Assembly: GCA_030604905.1 (NCBI GenBank)
Contig: JAUVVA010000035.1
Coordinates: 1-32,742 of the forward strand
Length of the DNA: 32,742 nt
Direction of reading: 5' to 3'
Source: Verrucomicrobiota bacterium
GTDB lineage: Bacteria > Verrucomicrobiota > Verrucomicrobiia > Opitutales > Opitutaceae
A program made the position numbers and the translations under genes. Under the pieces are notes generated by a model that saw only the letters and a list, made by a program, of their open reading frames with translations, did not search any database and was not told where the DNA came from. Below, piece after piece: positions 16,980 through 23,723 of this stretch. The first letter of the stretch is position 1; each line of letters begins with the position of its first letter.

Positions 16980-17138
16980 GCAGCCCGGGGAGCCAAAAGG
17001 CTGCATTCCCCGATGCGGCCCGGGGCGGTAAAGGTTTCGCGAATCCGCCGAGTGCTCCGGGGACGTGGCGCGGCAGCCGCCGGCTAGGGTGTTTAGCCTA
17101 GGTCGGATAGCGTTGTCGGGACGGTCCTCCGGGCCGTC
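16980..17138 (+). promoter_or_regulatory. Structured leader before the GYWKNH gene
   Basis: The 201-bp gap ahead of the gene at 17168 holds several foldable segments. One is CGGGGA with GCC-AAAA-GGC and a distal TCCCCG (about 16986-17012). Another is GGCTA-loop-TAGCC near 17083-17099. The third is a strong 8-bp stem with a 3-nt loop, GACGGTCC-TCC-GGGCCGTC, at 17120-17138 with one G-U pair. No T-run follows. Whether this is a riboswitch, an RNA leader or simply GC-rich DNA cannot be decided by eye. The blocks GGGGACG, GCAGCC and GGATAGC loosely recall the cyclic-di-GMP-I riboswitch, but its core ACGCAAAGCC is missing. Confidence 0.3.
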
Positions 17139-17167
17139 TCCACCCAACCCTGCTCAACCCTACCGTA

Positions 17168-18094
17168 ATGAAGACCCTCCTCGGAATGATCAGTGGCGCC
17201 GCGTTTGTCGGCGCCGCCTCCCTAGCCGGTGCGGCCCCGTCCGTCACCGATAACGGCCAATACAGCCTCGAGTATGTCGGCCAGTCGGCCAACGGCACGC
17301 TCGTCGATTTCTCCTGGCAAATCACGAAACTCACGGCCGACGACGTCAGCCTCGGTCACGTGACCTTCGCGATCGACTTTTCGCAATGCGCCCCCGAGGT
17401 GCCCTTGCAGAAGTTCATCGCCGGCGGCAGCGTCACCCAAGGCGCCATCACCGACAATTTCGTCGTGCTGCTCGTCTGGCAGGATCCCGACACCGGCCTC
17501 GAAGGGGTGAGCTTCACCGGGCTCCACTGGCTCGACGACGCCGAGGGTGCCTCGGCCACGCTCACCCTCACCCTCGACGCGAGCAAACTGCCCGCCGGCT
17601 ACAGCTTCGGCATCGGCGCGGTGGACTTCGCGACCAAGGCGGGCGCCCAGTCGATCTGCGGTTGCAGCACGCTCTTCCCGGGCTTCGGCACCACGCTCGG
17701 GCCCGTGTGCAAACCCGACAAGCCCGAGGAGCCCAAGGGGCCCAAGCAGGGCCTCACCCCCGGCTATTGGAAAAACCACTTGAGCGCCTGGCCCGCGCCC
17801 TTCAACGCGTCCACGACGGTGGCGGGCGCCGGTTTCGTGGGCAGCCTCTATCAGGATGTCAGCCTGTCGAAAGCCCTCGACGGCGGTGGTGGCCCCGGCG
17901 TGGCCGGTGCGCAAAAGATCCTCCTCCGCGCCGCCGCCGCGGCGCTGCTCAACGCCACCAGCTCGAACGTGAACTATCCGCTCAGCTCGGCCCAGGTGTT
18001 GGCGCAGACCAACGCCGCCATCGCGAGCGGTGATCGTGGCACGATGCTCGAGCTGGCCGCCACGCTGGACGCCTACAACAATCTGGGCCTCTGA
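17168..18094 (+). CDS. Secreted protein with C-terminal GYWKNH module
   Basis: A 308-residue exported protein with a signal peptide (1-22, MKTLLGMISGAAFVGAASLA, ending GAAP). Residues about 25-150 form a beta-rich domain (YSLEYVGQSANGTLVDFSWQ, TFAIDFSQCAPEVPLQKFIA, ASATLTLTLDASKLPAGYSF). Four cysteines at about 155-178 (SICGC, then GPVCKP) and a Pro/Lys hinge (KPDKPEEPKGPKQG) lead to a C-terminal module that opens with LTPGYWKNHLSAWPAP and ends with a helical part (ILLRAAAAALLNATSSNVNY, then AATLDAYNNLGL). This GYWKNH module is found at the end of many bacterial secreted proteins and has no assigned function. There is no PEP-CTERM or other sorting signal at the C-terminus. The next gene starts 141 bp on, past a terminator-like hairpin. 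Confidence 0.7.
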   Translation: MKTLLGMISGAAFVGAASLAGAAPSVTDNGQYSLEYVGQSANGTLVDFSWQITKLTADDVSLGHVTFAIDFSQCAPEVPLQKFIAGGSVTQGAITDNFVVLLVWQDPDTGLEGVSFTGLHWLDDAEGASATLTLTLDASKLPAGYSFGIGAVDFATKAGAQSICGCSTLFPGFGTTLGPVCKPDKPEEPKGPKQGLTPGYWKNHLSAWPAPFNASTTVAGAGFVGSLYQDVSLSKALDGGGGPGVAGAQKILLRAAAAALLNATSSNVNYPLSSAQVLAQTNAAIASGDRGTMLELAATLDAYNNLGL

Positions 18095-18151
18095 GGAGCG
18101 GCCGCCGCGCGGCCCTCGGACGCACCGTGCGGGTGAAGATTGTTCGCCGCG

Positions 18152-18182
18152 GGCGCGGTCGGTCTTTCCGGCCGCGCCTTTG
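18152..18182 (+). terminator. Strong hairpin after the GYWKNH gene
   Basis: GGCGCGGTCGG at 18152-18162 and CCGGCCGCGCC at 18168-18178 form an 11-bp stem (one G-U pair) with a 5-nt TCTTT loop, followed by only TTT. It is a likely but weak intrinsic terminator or attenuator between the two secreted-protein genes. Confidence 0.5.
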
Positions 18183-18234
18183 CGGAGCGAGCAAGGCGTC
18201 GAAACAACAGCTCGAAATCGGGCCCCGCCTTCGC

Positions 18235-19914
18235 ATGGTGCGGCTTGTGCGACCGAGCCGTTTTTTTCTTCTCGTGTTTCTTTGCCTCGCGGTGCGGGGC
18301 GTGGAGGCCTCCCCCCGGGTGTTGGTTTTGGCCAATAGCGAAGACCCGGGATCGCTGGAGGTGGCGCGGCACTACGTGGAGCGGCGCGGCCTCGGCGAGG
18401 GCGCGATCGTGGCGCTGCCGATGCCGACGACGGAGCAGATCACGTGGACCGAGTTTGTGAACACGATCTGGAATCCGCTGCTGCGCGAGGCGATCGCGCG
18501 CGGGGATGTGGACGCGATCGCGATGCGGTTGGTCGACGATGTCGGCCGCACGCGCATCGCGGCGTCGGGCCACCGGCTCGAGGCGCTGGTGATTTGTCGC
18601 GGGGTGCCGCTGCGCGTGGCCCACGATCCGGCGCTTTTCGACGAGCGCTCCAATCCGCTCACCGCAAACGCGCCGCTGCGCACCAACGAGGGCGCGGTGG
18701 ACTCGGAGCTGACTTTGCTGGCGGTCAACGGCGCTCCCATCGCGGCCTTCGTGCCGAACCCGGTCTTCGCCGGCGCCGGTCCGACCGCGCCCGACGCCCT
18801 GCGGCAGGTGATACCGGTGGGGCGTCTTGACGGGCCCACGGTCGCGGACGCGAAAGCCCTGGTGGATCGCGCGCTCGAGGCCGAGCGTCTCGGGCTCTGG
18901 GGGCGGGCCTACGTCGACCTCGGCGGCCCGCATCGGCAGGGCGACGAATGGCTGGAGGCCTGCGTGCCGGAGTTGACGGCGCTGGGCTTCGAGACGGACG
19001 TGGATCGCGAGGGTGCGACCCTGCCGGCGCACGCGCGCTTCGATGCCCCGGCCTTTTATTTCGGTTGGTATGCCGGCAATCTCGACGGGCCTTTCACGGC
19101 CCCGAGTTTTCGTTTTCCCCCGGGCGCGGTGGCCGTGCACATCCACAGTTTTTCCGCGACGACGCTGCGCTCCACGAGCAGCGGCTGGACGGCGCCGCTG
19201 GTCGCGCGCGGCGTGACGGCGACGGTGGGCAACGTGGCCGAGCCTTACCTGCAGTTCACCCATCAGCCGCAGCTTCTCCTCCGGGCGCTGGCGCGGGGAG
19301 ACAACCTGGGCGTGGCGGCGCTTCGCTCGATCAACGCGCTGAGCTGGAAAGGGATCGTGGTGGGAGATCCGCTCTACCGTCCCTTCGCGGTGTCGTCCGA
19401 GGAGCAATGGGAGCGCCGCGCGGATCTGTCGCCCGAGGCGGAGGCTTACGCGCGGATCCGGCGCATGCGCCTGCTGGCGGCGGCCGGGCGTGGGGAGGAG
19501 GCGCTCGCGCTCGGGGTGACGGGGATGCGGCAAAACCCGACCCTGCCTCTCGCGCTCACGCTGGCGGGCATGCAACTGAGCGCGGGCGATGCGGCGGCGG
19601 CTCAACGCAATCTCGGCGTGTATGCGGCGCTGCCGCGCTGGCGTCCGGTGGATCGGCCTTTGGTGGTGGCGGCGGCGCAAGCCTTGCAGGCGGCGGGCGC
19701 GGCGGAGGAGGGCGTGCGGATGTTTGATCGCCTGCTGGCGGAGACGGACCTCACGCCCCCGCAGCGCATCGCGTGGCTGCGGCAGGGGGCCTCGGTGGCG
19801 CGGGCGGCGAACGACTTTACCCGCGCCGGGCGCTGGGAGGCGGAGGCGGCGCGGCTGAGCGCGCCCCCGCCGCCGTCCACGCCGCCCGCCCCGGCGGGGC
19901 GGGCGAGACCGTAG
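18235..19914 (+). CDS. TIGR03790 family exported protein with TPR-like C-terminus
   Basis: A 559-residue protein. The start ATG at 18235 gives a signal peptide (MVRLVRPSRFFLLVFLCLAV, ending VEASPR). The frame upstream is open but lacks any sensible N-terminus. The core (about 25-390) matches the TIGR03790 family: RVLVLANSEDPGSLEVARHY, VERRGLGEGAIVALPMPTTE, VICRGVPLRVAHDP, QVIPVGRLDGPTVADAKALV, AFYFGWYAGNLDGPF, PGAVAVHIHSFSATTLRS, and GIVVGDPLYRPF. The family is found in several phyla and its biochemical activity is not established. From about 395 the protein is helical with repeated Ala-rich pairs, which looks like TPRs (ALALGVTGMRQNPTLPLALT, LAGMQLSAGDAAAAQRNLGV). It converges on the M42 gene, with a shared hairpin at 19925-19952. 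Confidence 0.85.
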   Translation: MVRLVRPSRFFLLVFLCLAVRGVEASPRVLVLANSEDPGSLEVARHYVERRGLGEGAIVALPMPTTEQITWTEFVNTIWNPLLREAIARGDVDAIAMRLVDDVGRTRIAASGHRLEALVICRGVPLRVAHDPALFDERSNPLTANAPLRTNEGAVDSELTLLAVNGAPIAAFVPNPVFAGAGPTAPDALRQVIPVGRLDGPTVADAKALVDRALEAERLGLWGRAYVDLGGPHRQGDEWLEACVPELTALGFETDVDREGATLPAHARFDAPAFYFGWYAGNLDGPFTAPSFRFPPGAVAVHIHSFSATTLRSTSSGWTAPLVARGVTATVGNVAEPYLQFTHQPQLLLRALARGDNLGVAALRSINALSWKGIVVGDPLYRPFAVSSEEQWERRADLSPEAEAYARIRRMRLLAAAGRGEEALALGVTGMRQNPTLPLALTLAGMQLSAGDAAAAQRNLGVYAALPRWRPVDRPLVVAAAQALQAAGAAEEGVRMFDRLLAETDLTPPQRIAWLRQGASVARAANDFTRAGRWEAEAARLSAPPPPSTPPAPAGRARP

Positions 19915-19924
19915 GCGGGGCGGA

Positions 19925-19952
19925 GGCCGCTGGTGCGGGTTTACCAGCGGCC
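19925..19952. terminator. Perfect hairpin between convergent genes
   Basis: GGCCGCTGGT (19925-19934) and ACCAGCGGCC (19943-19952) form a perfect 10-bp stem with an 8-nt loop. The stem starts 11 bp after the TIGR03790 stop codon and its right arm encodes the last residues and part of the stop codon of the M42 gene. There is no T-run on either strand, so it may be a bidirectional but not classical terminator. Confidence 0.5.
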
Positions 19953-21044
19953 GTGCTCGCCTTTTTTGAGGCCGAGGGCGAAGGCGACGAGGAGCTGCAC
20001 GGTGCGCTCCACGTCGGCGAGGTCGACGAGTTCGCTCGGGGTGTGCATGTAGCGGAGCGGGATGCTGAGCAGCCCGGTGGCCACGCCGCCGCGGCCCATC
20101 TGGATGGCGCGCGCGTCGGTGCCGGTGGGGCGCGGGTCGGCCTCGAACTGGTGCGGGATGCCCGCAGCCTCGGCGGCGGCCACGAGGCGGTCGTAGATGA
20201 AGGGGTTGATGTTGGGGCCGCGGCAGATGATGGGGCCGCCGCCGAGCTTGGTCTCGCCGTATTTGCGCTGGTCGCAATCGGGGTGGTCGGTGGCGTGGCC
20301 GACATCGACCGCGACGGCGAGGTGGGGGTTGACGGCGTAGGCGGCGGTGGTGGCGCCGCGCGTGCCGATCTCCTCCTGGGCGGTGGCGACGGAGACGACG
20401 CGGGCGGCGAGCTTTTTGCGCTGGCCGGCGAGGCGGCGCAGCACCTCGCCGACGACGTAGGCGCCGACCTTGTCGTCAAAGGCGCGGGCCACGCCGACGC
20501 TGCCGTGGAGCAGCTCAAAGCCGGGCTGGTGCGTGGCGACGTCGCCGATGCGCACGCGCTCGAGGGCCTCCTTTTTGCTCTTCGCGCCGATGTCGATCCA
20601 CATGTCGTGGATCTCGGGCACCTTTTTGCGGTCGGCCTCGTCCATGAGGTGGACGGCGCGCTTGCCGGTGACGCCGAGCACGGGGCCGTTTTTGGTCGAG
20701 ATGATGACGCGGCGGCCGGGGATCATCACGCGGTCGTGACCGCCGATGGTGTTGAAGTAGAGATAGCCGTCCTTGTTGACGTAGCTGATCTGGAGGCCGA
20801 GCTCGTCGATGTGGCCGGCGAGGAGGAGCACGGGGTCGCCGGCGGGATTGAGCGTGGCGATGCGGTTGCCGAGCACGTCGTTTTCGTAGAGGTCGGCCGA
20901 GGGCTTCACGTGGGCGTCGAAGACGGCCTGGGCCTCGTGCTCGGCGCCGGAGGGAGAGCGGGCGGCGAGGAGCTCGGCAAGAAAGGCGGGCACGGCGACC
21001 GGAGCGGCGGCGGCGGTTTTGGAGGCGGGTTTGGATTTGGCCAT
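19941..21044 (-). CDS. M42 family aminopeptidase/endoglucanase-type metallopeptidase
   Basis: A 367-residue cytoplasmic peptidase. M42 enzymes are dodecameric dinuclear-zinc aminopeptidases that trim short peptides. The metal and catalytic residues are readable: H78 in LLLAGHIDELG, D190 in RAFDDKVGAY, E224-E225 in ATAQEEIGTRG, D247 in AVDVGHATDHPD, and H334 in RYMHTPSELV. The substrate-side GGGPIICRGPNINPF (268-282) is also typical. The start ATG at 21044 precedes a short Lys/Ala-rich stretch. The gene lies 37 bp downstream of the BatD-BatE fusion on the same strand and may be co-transcribed, but it is not a usual member of Bat operons. Length and motifs are normal. Confidence 0.93.
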   Translation of the reverse strand: MAKSKPASKTAAAAPVAVPAFLAELLAARSPSGAEHEAQAVFDAHVKPSADLYENDVLGNRIATLNPAGDPVLLLAGHIDELGLQISYVNKDGYLYFNTIGGHDRVMIPGRRVIISTKNGPVLGVTGKRAVHLMDEADRKKVPEIHDMWIDIGAKSKKEALERVRIGDVATHQPGFELLHGSVGVARAFDDKVGAYVVGEVLRRLAGQRKKLAARVVSVATAQEEIGTRGATTAAYAVNPHLAVAVDVGHATDHPDCDQRKYGETKLGGGPIICRGPNINPFIYDRLVAAAEAAGIPHQFEADPRPTGTDARAIQMGRGGVATGLLSIPLRYMHTPSELVDLADVERTVQLLVAFALGLKKGEHGRW

Positions 21045-21081
21045 GGGAGAAAAGGACGGAGGGAGAGGGAGGAGCGGGTGC

Positions 21082-23652
21082 TTAACGCCAGAGGGGGACG
21101 AGGGCGTCGGCGCGCACCCAGCCGCTGTTGCCGTCGGGGAGGACGAGGCGGCGCCAGCCGAGGAACTCGTGGTCGAGGCGGGCGAGGGTGCCGGCGGGCA
21201 GATCGGCGGTGACTTGTTGATCGCCGACGTCGGTCGGCACGGCGCGCAGGGTGGCGGAGCGCCAGACGAGGACGGCCGCGGGGTCGGCGGCGGGGCCGAC
21301 GGCGCGGAGCGCGAGCAGCGCCGCGAGGAGCGCGGTGCTGGTGATGACCAAGGACAGATGGCCGATGACAAATGGAAGAAGGCGTCGGGCGGCCGGGCGG
21401 TAGAGGGCGAGCAGGTAAGCGACCGGCGGGAGGACAAGCAGGGCGAGGGCGGAGGCGAGGGCGAGGACTTGCCAGCCGTGGACGGGGAGGAGGAGGGCGG
21501 CCGTAGGGGGAGCTTGGATACGGTAGGCGGCGCGGGGGGCGCTGGCCTCGAGCAGGCGGGAGAGGGCGGGATCGCGGGGGCTTTGGAGGAGGGCGGCGTA
21601 GGCGTGGGCCGCGGCTTCGTCCCAACGGCCTTGCTGGGCGAGGGCGAGGGCGAGGTTGTGGCGCGCGGCGGGGTCGAGCGGGGTCTCGGCGAGGGTGGAA
21701 CGCCAGGCGGCCTCGGCGGCGGAGAAGTCGCCGCGCGCGTAGAGTTGGGCGCCGCCGTCGGCGGCGAATGACCGATGCCCAATGCCCAATGCCCCATGAA
21801 GAATGATGGCCCAGAGGGCGGCGCGGGCGAGGAGGTGGGCGGGGCGGAGGGCGGCGAAGGGGCTGCGGCGGGGCGGGGTGGCGCGGGCGAGGGCTTCGCG
21901 GGCTTGGGCGAGCCATTCGGGGGCGAGGGGCGTGGCGGGGCGGTAGAGGGCGCGCTCGGTCTCGATCCAGAGGGCGGCCCAGACGGGGTCGGGGAGATCC
22001 TGCGCGGTGGGAGTCACGGTGCTGAGGCCGAAGAGGGCGCGGGTGGCGTGTTGCCAGGCGAGCAGATCGGCGTCGGTGGCGCCGGACTGGAGGCGGCCGA
22101 GGATCTGGCGGAGCTCGGCGTGGGCGGCGCGGCGCGTGCGGAGGGGATCGTGGAGGCGGGCGTGGCGGGAGGCGAGAACGAGCCAGAGCAGGGCGGGGAT
22201 GAGGAGCGCGAGGGGCGTCCAGTAAAGCGGGCGCGGCCAGGCGGCGAGGGGCGCGGTGGCGGCGGGCAGGGAGGCGAGGGGATCGGCGGGGAGCGTCGCG
22301 ACCCGCGCGGGGCGGGCCGGGGCGGGGGCGCTGGCCTCGTCGGCGGGGTCGGCTTCGCTCGGGGGCGCGCCCTCGGCGGGCGTGGACGGGGCGGGCGGGA
22401 AGCCGGCGCCGGGGCTGATCTCGATGGTGACGGGCTCGGTGCGAAGGGTCTCGTAGGCGCCGGTGGCGGGGTTGAAGACGGAGAGCGTGTAGGGCCCGAG
22501 CGTGGTGCGGCCGGGGCGTTGGGGGATGAGCACAAGGTCCTCGGTGAGGGTGGCGTCGAAGAGGGAGTTTTCGCGGTTGGTTTTTTGGGCGCGGGGGGTG
22601 ACGACGCGAAAATCGCGCGAGAGGCTGCGCGGGCGCAGGCGGTCGATCGCGGGCCAGTTGCCCTCGCCCTCGAGGGTGAGGGTCCAGGTGATGGGCTCGC
22701 CGACGGCGGCGGTCTCGGGGACGACGCGGGAGGTGAGGGTGAAGCGGCCGACGGCGCCGATGAAGTCGGCGGGGGCGGGGGCGGGCAGGGGCTTGATCGC
22801 GAGGCGGGCGGGCGGGGTGGTGAGCGAGAATTGCTCGAAGGTGGATTGGCCGAAGAAGGAGAAGGGGCTGGCCTGGCCGGTGGGCAGGTTGACGAGCTGG
22901 GTGGCGCTGGGGATGGGGAGCTGGGTGGCGGTGGTGGTGGCGGGCGCGACGGCGCGGGTGTTCATGCCGACGAGGAAACGCGGCTGGCCGTTGACCATCG
23001 TCTCGGCGCCGCCGGGGCGGCCCCACTCTTCGGCGACGAGCGGGGCGGGGGTCCACTCGAGGGGGGCGGCGAGGATGTTTTGGGTGACGAAGCGACGCTC
23101 GACCTCGAGGCGAAACTGGAGCGGGAAAACTTCGCCGGCCCAGACGGGGGCGGAGGGGGGCTCGAAGCGGGCGACGGCGACCTGGTCGAGGGCGAGGCCG
23201 CTTTCGCCGACGGTGGCGGCGGCGAGGCGGTAACCGGCGGCGGGCACGGTGAGCGTGCCGGCATCGGTCTCGACGCTGAAGGCCGGGATGCGGATCTCGC
23301 CGTCGGGGCGGGTGGGACGGACGTTGAAGGTGAAGGTGACGGTGCGGCGGCGCACGGCCTGCGCGCCCGGGGTGAGGTTGAAGGAGCTTTGTTCGGAGCG
23401 GGCGGGGTTGCCGAGAAAGCTAAGGCCGTCGACGACGGGCAGGCTGGGGGTGCTGCGCGGCTCGGCGCCGTCAAAGACCAGGGCGAGCTGGGAAATCTGG
23501 TCGCGGGCCAGGGTGCCGGCGGTGGGTTCCCAGCGGACGGACTGGCTGTGGGCGATGCTGGCACAGGCCAGCCTCGCCCACAGCCAGAATGACCAATGAC
23601 CAATGACCAATGACCAATGAGCTCCGGCGCGTTTGAGGCGCTGGCCAGACAT
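21082..23652 (-). CDS. batD: BatD-BatE fusion with C-terminal SH3-like domain
   Basis: An 856-residue membrane protein from the ATG at 23652. In-frame starts at 23697 (ATG) and 23721 (GTG) are possible but give unusual N-termini. A signal peptide ends IAHSQS; residues 11-22 of it (AHWSLVIGHWSF) are encoded by a heptamer array. Residues 37 to about 440 are the BatD/oxygen-tolerance beta domain. A membrane helix follows at about 476-497 (YWTPLALLIPALLWLVLAS). From about 630 come TPR-like repeats (LYARGDFSAAEAAWRSTLAE, RHNLALALAQQGRWDEAAAH) as in BatE. Further helices and an SH3-like end (DHEFLGWRRLVLPDGNSGWV) close it. Usually batD and batE are separate genes. Bat proteins were named from Bacteroides aerotolerance; their mechanism is not settled. 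It is the last Bat gene in the operon. Confidence 0.85.
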   Translation of the reverse strand: MSGQRLKRAGAHWSLVIGHWSFWLWARLACASIAHSQSVRWEPTAGTLARDQISQLALVFDGAEPRSTPSLPVVDGLSFLGNPARSEQSSFNLTPGAQAVRRRTVTFTFNVRPTRPDGEIRIPAFSVETDAGTLTVPAAGYRLAAATVGESGLALDQVAVARFEPPSAPVWAGEVFPLQFRLEVERRFVTQNILAAPLEWTPAPLVAEEWGRPGGAETMVNGQPRFLVGMNTRAVAPATTTATQLPIPSATQLVNLPTGQASPFSFFGQSTFEQFSLTTPPARLAIKPLPAPAPADFIGAVGRFTLTSRVVPETAAVGEPITWTLTLEGEGNWPAIDRLRPRSLSRDFRVVTPRAQKTNRENSLFDATLTEDLVLIPQRPGRTTLGPYTLSVFNPATGAYETLRTEPVTIEISPGAGFPPAPSTPAEGAPPSEADPADEASAPAPARPARVATLPADPLASLPAATAPLAAWPRPLYWTPLALLIPALLWLVLASRHARLHDPLRTRRAAHAELRQILGRLQSGATDADLLAWQHATRALFGLSTVTPTAQDLPDPVWAALWIETERALYRPATPLAPEWLAQAREALARATPPRRSPFAALRPAHLLARAALWAIILHGALGIGHRSFAADGGAQLYARGDFSAAEAAWRSTLAETPLDPAARHNLALALAQQGRWDEAAAHAYAALLQSPRDPALSRLLEASAPRAAYRIQAPPTAALLLPVHGWQVLALASALALLVLPPVAYLLALYRPAARRLLPFVIGHLSLVITSTALLAALLALRAVGPAADPAAVLVWRSATLRAVPTDVGDQQVTADLPAGTLARLDHEFLGWRRLVLPDGNSGWVRADALVPLWR
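21343..21377. repeat. Degenerate AATGACC heptamers, locus B (5 units)
   Basis: Five 7-bp units in register: GATGACC, AAGGACA, GATGGCC, GATGACA, AATGGAA. On the minus strand they encode FVIGHLSLVIT within a membrane helix of the BatD-BatE protein (residues about 759-770). The copies are diverged, so this is the oldest-looking locus. Confidence 0.6.
21767..21808. repeat. AATGCCC/AATGACC heptamers, locus C (6 units)
   Basis: Six units in register: AATGACC, GATGCCC, two AATGCCC, CATGAAG and AATGATG. They are translated on the minus strand as IILHGALGIGHRSFA, the membrane segment just before the TPR region of the BatD-BatE protein. Confidence 0.75.
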
Positions 23653-23670
23653 GACCAAGGACCAAGGGGA
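23588..23670. repeat. AATGACC heptamers, locus D, at the BatD start
   Basis: Four perfect AATGACC units and one AATGAGC occupy 23588-23622. A second short run, CATGACC, AAGGACC, AAGGGGA, lies at 23650-23670. The ATG chosen for BatD (minus strand 23652) is the CAT of the first unit in that second run. The main run encodes residues 11-22 of the signal peptide. Confidence 0.9.
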
Positions 23671-23723
23671 TGGGACGCGGGAGGAAGTGAGCGGCATGAG
23701 GCGCGGAAAGGAGGCGGTCACGA

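Noticed and set aside
17020-17115. Cyclic-di-GMP-I riboswitch
   Set aside because: Only loose blocks (GGGGACG, GCAGCC, GGATAGC) match. The conserved core ACGCAAAGCC is absent, so it was kept as an unassigned leader.
18073-20277. 734-codon minus-strand frame opposite the TIGR03790 gene
   Set aside because: Arg/Pro/His-rich composition typical of a shadow frame; the plus-strand gene has family motifs and a signal peptide.
21775-23592. Long plus-strand open frame (605 codons) opposite BatD-BatE
   Set aside because: Gly/Ala/Glu-rich translation without motifs, fully antisense to a gene with recognisable domains. It is a by-product of GC-rich third positions.
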